From the NCBI RefSeq assembly GCF_004354015.1, contig NZ_SMRU01000018.1, positions 43,612 through 107,611 of the forward strand: 64,000 bases of DNA, read 5' to 3'. Shown in pieces: positions 51,470 to 60,169 of the stretch. The notes under the pieces were generated by a model, which worked only from the letters and a program-made list of their open reading frames with translations, searched no databases and was not told the origin of the DNA. Numbering within the stretch: position 1 is the first letter of the stretch; each line of letters opens with the position of its first letter. The stretch is from Arthrobacter terricola. Lineage in GTDB: Bacteria; Actinomycetota; Actinomycetes; Actinomycetales; Micrococcaceae. A program made the position numbers and the translations under genes.

Positions 51470-51535
51470 GGTCTTTTCCTGACTACTTTGACAGGTGGAC
51501 GGGGTGGGTGGAGCGGTTTGCTTGATGAAGCGTGC

Positions 51536-53323
51536 TCAGGCCGGAACCGGTACAAGCTCTGCGGCAAGGTGTTCGAGGGTCATGGCCGGGATGGGGCTGA
51601 CCTTCGCCAGTTGGTAGAGCGTGAGCTGGCCGGGGATGTTGACCAGTTCGGTGGTGACGAGGTACGGAAGGCGGCGTTCGAGGATGTTTCGGCGGTTCGG
51701 GTCCTGGAGGAGTTCAAGGATCGGGATGTTCAGTGCTGCGCCCTTGTCGAAGAAGGACGTGAGCGGCGGGAGGGGTTCGAGGTCTGTCTCGGCGCGTTCG
51801 GACTGGCGGCGGACGAGGAGGTGGTCCGTGGTGGGTGGGGTATCGAACGGGATGCCGAGCCGGGCGAATTGGCTGGCCGGGGCGTCGCTTGCGTGCATGA
51901 GGTCGGCGAGCAGGCCCAGCATGCGCAGTTCGGCGTTGTCGTCCGTGAGGGGGGCCTTCTGTTCCGGATCGTTCTCGAGATCGAAGAGCAGGGTTCCGTG
52001 GGCCCAGGAGTTCATGAGCGAGTGCGTGCTGACTTTGAGGGTGCGGAGCCCTTTGGTGAAGGTGAACGGTTCGGCCGGCTCCCATGCGGCGAGTTCGGCC
52101 GGGGTGAAGCGGGAGCGCATGTGGGTGGGCATGAGCGTGAAGTCTTCCAACGGTCCGTTCGAAGGATCGACGGCGGCGCGCATGTAGACGTAGCGGCCGT
52201 CGGTGACGTTAACGTGTCCGCCGTGGATGCCGAAGAGCGCGGCGTCGCGGACCTGCGCGTCGTCTTCGAGGACGACGGCAAGGTCCCGGCCCTGCATGTC
52301 GGGTGTCGGTTCGAGCCCGAAGTAGCGCAGCATCGTGGGGGCGATGTCGATCGTCTGGGCCAGGGCAGCGCGGCGGGTGTCCCGGCCAGAGGTACGGGGA
52401 TCCCACAGGAACATGGGCAGGTGGACGAGTTCGTTGAACCACGGTTGGACGGATTTGGCCCACCAGCCGTGCTCGCCCAGGAGGAAGCCGTGGTCGGTGT
52501 TGACCAGCAGGAGGGTGTCTTTCCACATGTCGTACTTGTCCATGGCGTCCAGGACCCGGCCGAGGGACTTGTCGCACATGGAGACGAGCGCGGCGTATTC
52601 GTAGCGGGCGTGTTCGACCTGGGATTCGGGTTCGGTGACGCGCTGGTAGCCTGGCCAGTCGAACTCGGGACCGTCGTAGTCGTGGGGGTACATGGCTTTG
52701 TAGGCGTCGTGGGTGAAGAAGGGTTCGTGCGGGTCGAAGAGCTCGATTTGGAGCATCCACTGGTCCGAGGCCTGGTTCGTGTCGATGAAATGGATGCCGG
52801 CGTCCACGGTGCGGGTCTGGGAGTGTTCGGCTTCGGTGGGCATGTAGGAGCGGTTGATGAGGTCCTGGCGTTTCATCCCCGCGCGCCAGTCCCGGGCACC
52901 GCCGCCGGGCCCTGCCCCGTCTGCCGCCGGCGGGGCGACGACGCCCTTCCAGGGGTCGCCCTCCTGGCCGCGGAAGAATTCCCAGGTGGTGTAGCGGGGG
53001 TGGTAGGTGGCTCCGCCGTCTTCCCAGTAGTGCGGGTGGTCGGAGGCGAGGTGGGTGTGGATCCCTGCGTTGCCCAGGATTTCTGGCATGGAGTCGTCGA
53101 ACGGTTCCAGGGGGCCCCAGCTTCGGTGCAGGAAGTTGTAGCGGCCGGTGTGCATTTCGCGGCGGGCCGGCATGCAGGGCATGGAGCCGGCGTAGAAGTT
53201 CTCGAAGGTCACGGATTGTGCCGCGAGCCGGGCGAAGTTCGGCGCCTCCACGATCGTGTCCGCGTAGGGGGCGAGCATGTGTCTGTTGAGGCTGTCGAAC
53301 ATCAGGATAATGGCCCTCATCAT
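51536..53323 (-). CDS. Type I sulfatase 2
   Basis: This 595-residue sulfatase has AIILMFDSLNRHML at the N-terminus, the formylglycine motif CMPAR at Cys50-Arg54 in GSMPCMPARREMHTGR, and LLVNTDHGFLLGEHG as the later metal site. It has no signal peptide. The C-terminal 150 residues differ from sulfatase 1, so the two probably act on different sulfate positions or sugars. It is the first structural gene after PadR in the leftward series, 53 bp downstream of it, and is an expected client of the formylglycine-generating enzyme. Confidence 0.92.
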   Translation of the reverse strand: MMRAIILMFDSLNRHMLAPYADTIVEAPNFARLAAQSVTFENFYAGSMPCMPARREMHTGRYNFLHRSWGPLEPFDDSMPEILGNAGIHTHLASDHPHYWEDGGATYHPRYTTWEFFRGQEGDPWKGVVAPPAADGAGPGGGARDWRAGMKRQDLINRSYMPTEAEHSQTRTVDAGIHFIDTNQASDQWMLQIELFDPHEPFFTHDAYKAMYPHDYDGPEFDWPGYQRVTEPESQVEHARYEYAALVSMCDKSLGRVLDAMDKYDMWKDTLLLVNTDHGFLLGEHGWWAKSVQPWFNELVHLPMFLWDPRTSGRDTRRAALAQTIDIAPTMLRYFGLEPTPDMQGRDLAVVLEDDAQVRDAALFGIHGGHVNVTDGRYVYMRAAVDPSNGPLEDFTLMPTHMRSRFTPAELAAWEPAEPFTFTKGLRTLKVSTHSLMNSWAHGTLLFDLENDPEQKAPLTDDNAELRMLGLLADLMHASDAPASQFARLGIPFDTPPTTDHLLVRRQSERAETDLEPLPPLTSFFDKGAALNIPILELLQDPNRRNILERRLPYLVTTELVNIPGQLTLYQLAKVSPIPAMTLEHLAAELVPVPA

Positions 53324-53376
53324 GTTCCTTTCAGGAGGGTTAGGCGCGGAGTCGCGGGACGGCGTCGTCGGTTCGC

Positions 53377-53994
53377 TCAGCTGGAGAGGTCGGAACGGTC
53401 CAGGTCGCCGGGAAGGGCGGTCAGGGAACGCGAGGATAGTTTCCCGTCAAGGAGGTCCCTGCGAAGCTCGATCATGGCGGCGACGTGCGCGTCAATGGCC
53501 GCGGCGCCGATGGCGTGAAGCCGCTCGCCGAGCGAATCGGCGAACTCGGCGTCAAACGGAATGGTCGGTGCCCAGTTCTCGCGCCGATCCCGGAACCGGT
53601 ACCTGGCGATCTCTTCTTGCCGGGTATGGATTTCCACGTCAAGGAGTCGGAGCAACTGCTCGGCGCTCATGAACCCCGCGAAGCTCAGCCGTGCCCCGAA
53701 CTCGGGGTCCTGGAACCGCGACGGCGGCTGGTAGGGTCCGGTGAGCCAGTCGAGGAAGACGGTGGCTCCCTCGTCCGTCACGCGGTAGGTTTTGGCGTCT
53801 TGCGCACCCGGGCGGGGTTCGACCGTGTGGGTGATCCAGCCCTGCTTTTCCATCGCGGTGAGGGAACGGTACACCTGGCTCATCTGGGTGTTGGACCGGA
53901 GGAACCGTCCGTGCACGTCGAGGTACTTCTTGAGGTCATAACCCGTGCTCGGGTGTTCCAGGAGTACTCCCAGGAGGATGTCTTCGAGCTTCAT
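53377..53994 (-). CDS. PadR family transcriptional regulator
   Basis: This 205-residue regulator has the PadR winged helix in residues about 1-80 (ILLGVLLEHPSTGYDLKKYL, then SQVYRSLTAMEKQGWI) and a C-terminal helical dimerisation domain typical of the longer Vir-type branch. A GGAGAG site precedes ATG 53994. It heads the sulfatase/GH3 leftward series and probably represses it until a substrate-derived ligand binds. Candidate operators immediately upstream are an inverted repeat at 54021-54036 and two direct 22-bp repeats. Confidence 0.9.
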   Translation of the reverse strand: MKLEDILLGVLLEHPSTGYDLKKYLDVHGRFLRSNTQMSQVYRSLTAMEKQGWITHTVEPRPGAQDAKTYRVTDEGATVFLDWLTGPYQPPSRFQDPEFGARLSFAGFMSAEQLLRLLDVEIHTRQEEIARYRFRDRRENWAPTIPFDAEFADSLGERLHAIGAAAIDAHVAAMIELRRDLLDGKLSSRSLTALPGDLDRSDLSS

Positions 53995-54020
53995 TGTTCT
54001 CTCCGCTAGTGATGGTATTC

Positions 54021-54036
54021 CGTGATGTACCTCACG
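54021..54036. promoter_or_regulatory. Inverted repeat upstream of PadR
   Basis: CGTGA and TCACG form arms around TGTACC, 27 bp upstream of the PadR start. PadR proteins often bind such short inverted repeats near their own promoters, so it is a candidate autoregulatory site. Confidence 0.45.
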
Positions 54037-54047
54037 TTCTAAGAAAA

Positions 54048-54094
54048 CAATGACACAAGTGGAATGCTCAGTCAATGACACAAGTGGAATGCTC
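54048..54094. repeat. Two perfect 22-bp direct repeats upstream of PadR
   Basis: Bases 54048-54069 and 54073-54094 are identical (core TGACACAAGTGGAATGCTC), with a 25-bp period. They lie 54-100 bp upstream of PadR, in the 313-bp interval to the copper-oxidase gene. A spacing near two and a half helical turns suits paired binding of a dimeric regulator, such as PadR itself or an activator. The remainder of the interval holds no gene I can support. Confidence 0.75.
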
Positions 54095-54307
54095 TTGGGA
54101 AGCGTTGCCGTCGCATGGCTGAAGCCTGAGTAACTAGACGGTGAAAGACATCGCAACGTTTACAAGTAGTCGCTACTCGGGCGGTGGCCATGCCGGCTCA
54201 GTAAGGTCTTTCCCATCCGCCGCCATACCTGGCCCGCGCGTCGGGCGGCATGGGTGATGCGTTTCTCTGCAGAACCGTGAGGAGATCACCGTGTTCGGAA
54301 AAAGTCC

Positions 54308-57300
54308 ATGATCAGGCTTCTGAGGCGGGCCCTCACGCTGCTTGCGTGCTTGTCCCTTGCCGTCGCCGGATCCATCGTGGGTCTGCTCCCGGCAGCCGCG
54401 CCGGCGGCAGCTGCCGTACCTCTGGCGACGGACCGGATTGTCAGCACGCACCAGAGCACCCCTTCGACACGGATCGTCTCGCCCGCCTTCACGACAAGCC
54501 AGACGAACGAACTCCTTCTTGCCTTCGTCATGTCGGACGGGCCCCAATCCACCGGGGGAGAGTCATTCTCGTCGGTCGCCGGTGGCGGCCTCTCTTGGCG
54601 GTTGCGCCAACGGACCAATACCCGATGGGGAACGGCGGAGATCTGGCAGGCCGTCGCACCGACCGTGCTGACGAACGCCACGGTCACGGCCACCAACCCG
54701 GGCTCGTACCAATCGTCGATGACTGTGGCCACTTTTGTCGGCGCGGATTTGGCGACCGACGGCGCTGTTGGAACAGGGAACGCCGCTACGGGGGCGCCCA
54801 ACGCTTCCCTGACCACAACGCGCGCCGGCTCATGGGTGTGGGGCGTGGGAAACGACTGGGACACGGCCACCGCGCGTACTGTCGGCGCCGGGCAGACAAA
54901 AGTCGATGAGTACCTCTCAAGCCAAGGCGATACTTTCTGGGTCCAGCGCCAGAGCGCAATCACGACGGCGGCACCTCCTACCGTCGCGGCGATCAATGAC
55001 ACAGCACCTACGACTGACCAGTGGAACCTCTCCGTCATAGAAATTCTTCCGGCCTCGCCGGCAACAGGGGGCACCACTCCGCCCGTGATCTCCGCCGTGT
55101 CTGCAGGCACGCCCGGTTCCAGCGGAGCAACCATCACCTGGACCACCGACGAAGCTTCCAGCTCGCAGGTGGAATACGGCACCACCACGGCATACGGCCA
55201 GAGCACGGTCCTGGATTCCACGCTTCAGACCACGCACTCGGTGGCATTGTCCGGGCTCTCCGCCGGCACCCTGTACCACTACCGGGTGAAATCCGCCGAC
55301 GCGGCAGGCAATCTTGCCGTCTCGGGCGACGCGAGCTTCACGACGGCGAGCGGGTCCGGCACGGACCCGTCGGTGGTCGGCTCGTGGGGACCTGTCGTCG
55401 CCTGGCCGGAGGTGTCCATCCACGCGGCGCTGACACCTACCGGCAAGGTTCTCACATGGCAGGGCGACTTCTCCCAAGGCGGCCAGCAGTACCTGCTCGA
55501 TCCCGCGACAGGCAGCTACACCCAGGTGCCGAGCGCCGCCGTCGACCTCTTCTGCGCAGGCCAGGCCGTCCTGCCCGACGGCCGTATCCTCGTCGTAGGC
55601 GGGACCGCGACAAGCGGCGGACTGGGCACCCGGAACGTGACCGCCTTCGACCCGGCCACCGGAACCTGGCAGACCCTGGCGCCCATGAACCACCCCCGCT
55701 GGTATCCGACCGCGACGACCCTGGCCGACGGACGCGTCCTGGTGACCTCTGGCGCCAACACCACCTCGACAGACCTCGTGACCATCCCGGAGGTCTACTC
55801 ACCCACCACGAACTCGTGGACCGACCTGACGGGCGCTAACCAGAGCATCCCGTACTACCCCTTCATGTACCAGCTGCCCGACGGCCGCATCCTCCAGGCC
55901 GGGGCGTCCGAACAGGCCACCTCAACGTTGGCCCTGAATGTGTCCACGCAGCAATGGGCCACCGTGGACTCCCGTGTCCTGGACGGCGCCTCGATCGCGA
56001 ACTACGCGCCGGGCAAATTCATCAAGGCCGGATCCGCCTCGGACGGTGGCTTCACGGGGCAATCCGCCAATTCCGCCTACACCCTGGACATGAACGTGCC
56101 AAGCCCGGCATGGCAGGCGGCGGCCCCGATGGCGTTCCCCCGCAGCTTCGTGAACCTGACGAATCTTCCGGATGGCACAGTGCTTGCCACGGGCGGCGGA
56201 ACCGACAAATCGGGTCAGGATGTCAGCAAAGCCGTGATGCAGGCCGAGGTCTGGCAACCGGCCGCGGGAACCTGGAGCACCATGGCGCCGATGTCGGTTC
56301 CCCGCCTCTACCACTCGGTGGCCGTCTTGCTCCCGGACGGCCGGGTCTTCGTGTCCGGCAGCGGCGGGGACAACGGGGTCGCGGACCAGAAAAGCTACCA
56401 GATCTACTCCCCGCCGTACCTCTTCAAAGGCCCGCGGCCGAGCATCTCCAGCGTACCGGGCAGCGTCCAATACGGTTCGACGGCGTTCATCGGAACACCG
56501 GATGCGTCCCGGATCCAATCCGTGTCTCTGATCAAGACAGGATCCGTGACCCATGCCTTCGACCAGAACGCGCGGGCCATGACCCTGAACTTCACGCAGG
56601 CCACGGGCGGGCTGAACGTTCAAATGCCCGTCAACGGCAACTACGCCCCTCCCGGGTACTACATGCTCTCGATCGTTGACGGCAATGGTGTTCCGTCCAC
56701 GGCAGGCATGATCCGGTTGCCGGCGCCGAGCCAGGACACCACGCCTCCAACAGCGCCGGCGAACCTGGCGGCGTCAGCCTCTCCAGGACAGATCGCCTTG
56801 ACGTGGACGGCCAGCACGGACAACGTGGGCGTCACCTCGTACCAGGTCTCGCGCGACGGAACCGTGATCGGGACCTCGGCATCAACCAGCTACACCGACA
56901 CTTCGGTGGTCGCCGGCACGACCTACTCCTACACCGTCGTCGCCCTCGACGCGGCAGGCAACGTCAGCCCGCCCTCGAACACCGCCACCGCGCAAGCCGT
57001 CGCAGCGCCCAGTGGAATCACGATCGACAAGATCGTCTCCGTCCACCAAGGAACCAGCACGACGACGATCAGCGCCCCCGGTGTGACAACCACGGGCACC
57101 AACGAACTCCTCCTTGCCTTCATCAGTTCGGACGGACCGAACTCCGCGAATTCGGCCCGGATTGCCGGCGTTTCCGGCGCAGGGCTCACCTGGACACTCC
57201 GACAAAGATCCAACACGCGGCCAGGTACCGCGGAGATCTGGCAAGCCGTCGCCCCCGGCCCGCTGTCCAACGCCACCGTTACCGCCACACAAGCCTCGGG

Positions 57301-57652
57301 CAGTTGGCAGGCCGCCATGACGGTTGTCGCCTTCCGCGGCGCAGACACCACGACAGGAGCAACACTTGGCGCGAACGCCTCCTCCGGCGCACCGACTGCC
57401 ACCCTCACCACCACGAGGGCAGGCTCCTGGGTGTGGGGCGTCGGCACGGACTGGTCCAACCCGATATCCCGCATGCCAGGGCCGAACCAGACCCTCGCCG
57501 ACCAGTACCTGGCGCCGGCCGGGGACACTTACTGGGTCCAGCGACAGAACTCCACCACAGCCACGAACGGCACACCGGTGACGATCAATGACACGTCCCC
57601 GACATCGGACCAGTGGAACCTCGCGATGATTGAAATCCTTGCCGCACCCTAG
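54308..57652 (+). CDS. Secreted radical-copper oxidase (galactose/glyoxal oxidase-like) with duplicated flanking domains
   Basis: This 1114-residue protein has a signal peptide (to about 37), a first flanking domain (about 40-250), a fibronectin-III domain (about 257-345), a kelch propeller (about 352-705), a galactose-oxidase-like C-terminal domain (about 708-805), a second fibronectin-III domain (about 810-900) and a repeat of the flanking domain (about 905-1114). Copper ligands are conserved: Cys near 416 in DLFCAGQ, Tyr in HPRWYPT, Tyr-His in PRLYHSVAVL and His in VTHAFDQ. It probably oxidises alcohols or aldehydes on carbohydrates outside the cell, releasing hydrogen peroxide. The flanking repeats could bind glycans. 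Confidence 0.9.
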   Translation: MIRLLRRALTLLACLSLAVAGSIVGLLPAAAPAAAAVPLATDRIVSTHQSTPSTRIVSPAFTTSQTNELLLAFVMSDGPQSTGGESFSSVAGGGLSWRLRQRTNTRWGTAEIWQAVAPTVLTNATVTATNPGSYQSSMTVATFVGADLATDGAVGTGNAATGAPNASLTTTRAGSWVWGVGNDWDTATARTVGAGQTKVDEYLSSQGDTFWVQRQSAITTAAPPTVAAINDTAPTTDQWNLSVIEILPASPATGGTTPPVISAVSAGTPGSSGATITWTTDEASSSQVEYGTTTAYGQSTVLDSTLQTTHSVALSGLSAGTLYHYRVKSADAAGNLAVSGDASFTTASGSGTDPSVVGSWGPVVAWPEVSIHAALTPTGKVLTWQGDFSQGGQQYLLDPATGSYTQVPSAAVDLFCAGQAVLPDGRILVVGGTATSGGLGTRNVTAFDPATGTWQTLAPMNHPRWYPTATTLADGRVLVTSGANTTSTDLVTIPEVYSPTTNSWTDLTGANQSIPYYPFMYQLPDGRILQAGASEQATSTLALNVSTQQWATVDSRVLDGASIANYAPGKFIKAGSASDGGFTGQSANSAYTLDMNVPSPAWQAAAPMAFPRSFVNLTNLPDGTVLATGGGTDKSGQDVSKAVMQAEVWQPAAGTWSTMAPMSVPRLYHSVAVLLPDGRVFVSGSGGDNGVADQKSYQIYSPPYLFKGPRPSISSVPGSVQYGSTAFIGTPDASRIQSVSLIKTGSVTHAFDQNARAMTLNFTQATGGLNVQMPVNGNYAPPGYYMLSIVDGNGVPSTAGMIRLPAPSQDTTPPTAPANLAASASPGQIALTWTASTDNVGVTSYQVSRDGTVIGTSASTSYTDTSVVAGTTYSYTVVALDAAGNVSPPSNTATAQAVAAPSGITIDKIVSVHQGTSTTTISAPGVTTTGTNELLLAFISSDGPNSANSARIAGVSGAGLTWTLRQRSNTRPGTAEIWQAVAPGPLSNATVTATQASGSWQAAMTVVAFRGADTTTGATLGANASSGAPTATLTTTRAGSWVWGVGTDWSNPISRMPGPNQTLADQYLAPAGDTYWVQRQNSTTATNGTPVTINDTSPTSDQWNLAMIEILAAP

Positions 57653-57810
57653 GCCTTGGGGGCGACCGGAGTTCCAGCCGTCTGCGTACCGCGGGCTCGC
57701 TGAACCGTAAACCCACCAAGGGCTACGACAGACCGCCATTTATCTAGGGGGCTCATTGCGCTCACGCGTCGAGCGTAGTGACCTCACCTTATGGCATGGC
57801 CTCGGACTCC

Positions 57811-58308
57811 CTACGCAGGGCTCCGACCATCGCGTGTGCTGTTGACCGTGATGCGAGCTCCGAGACGTTGGGCCAGGCCCTCTCCGCCTGCTTTCATCAG
57901 GACGTCGTGGTTCCGTGCGAAGGCGCGTCGCAGGACCGGGCTGGTCAGGTTCATCCAGGTCCTGGTTGTGCTCACCTTCCACCGGTAAATGACAGTTGTT
58001 GTTCCATCGGCTTGTGTGAGCTCCCAAAGGCCAGACCCCTGCAGTTCGCCCCGGGCTATGACCTCAAGCACGTGCGGAGGCTCGCGGCGCACGACTTCGG
58101 TCTCTATCGTCAGCGAATATGGAAGCGCGGTAGTCCAGCGCACACGGTGAATGACCCCGATTCCTGCCTCGTCGCCGGGCCGAACCAGTTCGACACCCGC
58201 GACGTACTTCCACCACTGCGGATAGGAATCGACGTCAATGATGGTGTCCCAGACTCTTTCGATGGGCCCTTCGAGATCCCAGCGTGTGAGGAACGAATAC
58301 TGGACCAT
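57811..58308 (-). CDS. SRPBCC (polyketide cyclase/START-like) protein
   Basis: This 165-residue protein starts at ATG 58308 after a GGAGG site. The sequence VQYSFLTRWDLEGPIERVWDTI followed by DVDSYPQWWKYV and VIYRWKVST shows the helix-grip fold of the SRPBCC superfamily, which forms a deep pocket for lipophilic ligands. No catalytic residue is evident. It is isolated, with no operon partner: the 158 bp to the oxidase gene and the 231 bp to the permease remnant hold nothing recognisable. Confidence 0.82.
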   Translation of the reverse strand: MVQYSFLTRWDLEGPIERVWDTIIDVDSYPQWWKYVAGVELVRPGDEAGIGVIHRVRWTTALPYSLTIETEVVRREPPHVLEVIARGELQGSGLWELTQADGTTTVIYRWKVSTTRTWMNLTSPVLRRAFARNHDVLMKAGGEGLAQRLGARITVNSTRDGRSPA

Positions 58309-58539
58309 GGCCAACCTCCGGAGTCGGGAGAAATCCATTCTTGTCGGCTGCGCTAGCCCGCTTGTCGTCAGTATTAGCAGGAGGCCAGTTCGCGGACAAT
58401 ACGCCAGGCGGGCTCCGCAACTCGACCAAGCTGCGACAGGGAAAGTTTGGTTCCGCTTTTCATGGATTACCGAGTTGAGTCTTGCCCTGACCTCCGCGCC
58501 CATCGCGGAGAGTCTTCTTCGCGCAGCGGATGAAGTTCT

Positions 58540-58851
58540 GTGCGATGGTTTCCGGGCCGCTTCCTCTTGCTGTCCTTGCTGCTGCCGTTCACCGCCTACA
58601 AAGGCGGCGAATCACCGTTCGTGACGTTCTTCTCCCACCTCGGGGACGCCCAAACAGGGAAAACAGCCGCATCCGTCATGAACTTCGTCGTCCTGGCCTC
58701 GGCCCTGTCCAGCCTGAACGCCGGACTTTACTCCACCGGCCGGATCCTCCGGTCCATGGCCATGAACGGGTCAGCCCCCCCGGTTCACCGGACTCGCGAT
58801 TCGGTGTCGTCCTTCGGCTCAAACCCGGTTCCGGTCCCAATGTTGCACTGA
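58540..58851 (+). pseudogene. Fragment of an APC-type amino-acid permease
   Basis: Over about 85 residues the frame encodes a piece resembling the middle of APC amino-acid permeases: [21 protein letters not shown] then [35 protein letters not shown]. Neither the first membrane segments nor the C-terminal half is present, and the frame ends in unrelated residues. No ribosome site precedes it. It is a remnant of a deletion or rearrangement rather than a short gene. Confidence 0.8.
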
Positions 58852-58891
58852 CCAGTTGCGCGCGCTGGCCAGGGTAACGGACCAGCCCCGG

Positions 58892-60025
58892 TCACCAGCC
58901 CTGCATGGCCACGGGATGCCCGGCGAGGGTACGGGCACTGATGCGGTCGGCGATGACGCGTGCGTCCCGCCCTGCTCCGCCCACCAGATGTGAGTAGAAG
59001 CCGCTTTGGAAGATGAGGCCGACGTAGAACAGGCCGGGGACGCCGTCGGCGGCGCCTCCTGTTTCTGCGGGGTAGCCGTCGGGTCCGATGGCGGCCGGGT
59101 GGACGAACGAGTAGTCGGGGCGGTAGCCGGTGCACCAAAGGACGTTGGCGACGTCGAGCACCGTGCCGTCCTCGAGGACGGGGCGTCCGTCCTGTGAGCC
59201 CACTGTCCGGGCAGTCATGCGGTGCACCCCGGCGGCGTCCAGGTCGGCCCGCTTGGTGCGGATGAGCGGGGAGCCGCCGCGGCGGATGGCAGGGCGCAGC
59301 TTGCGTCCGATCGGAGTGCGAAGGGTGAGGACGTGGTTCGCGGCGAACCAGAAGAGCGGACCGGCGATACGCTCGTTGATCGGGATTTGTCCGTGGTTCC
59401 GCCCGGAGAGCCATGTCTGGTGGCCGGCGTGGGCCGCTTCGAGGGCGAGGTCGGCGCCGGACTGGCTGGCCCCGACGACGAGCACCGGGCCCTGGAGCAG
59501 TTGTGCGGGGTTGTGGTACTGACTGGAATGAAGCTGGCGGATGCCCGGATCAAGCTGGGCCGCGACGTCGGGGACCTTTGGCGAGGCGTCGCTGCCGGCC
59601 GCGAGCACAACGTTCACGGCTTGGAGGTCACCATCCGTCGTGGAGACCGCGAACCCACCGCCCGTGACGACTTCGACGTCGAGCACGCGCACCCCGGTGC
59701 GGACCGCCGCGCCAAGGTTGGCTGCATAGTTTTCCAGATAGTCCGCGAGTTCCCTGCCGGTCGGCCACGCCGATTTCCGTCCCGGGAACGGCATTCCGGG
59801 AAGGCCGTCGACTCGTGCGGCGGTGAAGAGCCGCAGCGAGTCATACCGTTCACGCCACTGGTCGCCGACACGGTCCCGGGCTTCGAGAACGACGCACTCC
59901 CGGCCCGCCCGGGTAAGCCAATAGGCCGTCGCGAGCCCGGCCTGTCCGCCGCCCACGATGACCGTCTCAACACTCCGGCTGCCCGTGCTGGCCGTTGCCG
60001 GCGCGAGGGGCTGGTTAGCTGCCAT
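58892..60025 (-). CDS. Flavin monooxygenase-like NAD(P)/FAD oxidoreductase
   Basis: This 377-residue protein has an N-terminal FAD motif (VIVGGGQAGLATAYWL), a short YDSLRLFTAA segment after DQWRERYDS typical of CzcO/flavin-monooxygenase-like proteins, a second dinucleotide motif (VLVVGASQSGADLALEAA) for NADPH and a late CTGYRPD motif. It could oxygenate or reduce a small organic or metalloid substrate in the cytoplasm. It is divergent from nothing; the LuxR gene lies upstream on the same strand with a 144-bp gap. Substrate unknown. Confidence 0.88.
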   Translation of the reverse strand: MAANQPLAPATASTGSRSVETVIVGGGQAGLATAYWLTRAGRECVVLEARDRVGDQWRERYDSLRLFTAARVDGLPGMPFPGRKSAWPTGRELADYLENYAANLGAAVRTGVRVLDVEVVTGGGFAVSTTDGDLQAVNVVLAAGSDASPKVPDVAAQLDPGIRQLHSSQYHNPAQLLQGPVLVVGASQSGADLALEAAHAGHQTWLSGRNHGQIPINERIAGPLFWFAANHVLTLRTPIGRKLRPAIRRGGSPLIRTKRADLDAAGVHRMTARTVGSQDGRPVLEDGTVLDVANVLWCTGYRPDYSFVHPAAIGPDGYPAETGGAADGVPGLFYVGLIFQSGFYSHLVGGAGRDARVIADRISARTLAGHPVAMQGW

Positions 60026-60169
60026 GATGCCCTCCCGATATTTCGGACCCGCCCTGTGCGGGCTTCTGCTACGACCGTAAGCGAAGCCGTCCGGTCAGCG
60101 CTTCGGGCGGATGATGCAACCACGGCAGCGGGGCAGATGGGTCATTCTATGCAGGGCCGGAGGATGGTG

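Noticed and set aside
50267..53518. A 1083-codon plus-strand open frame
   Set aside because: It lies antisense to the MFS and sulfatase genes, whose motifs and ribosome sites are clear; its composition is that of a high-GC shadow frame.
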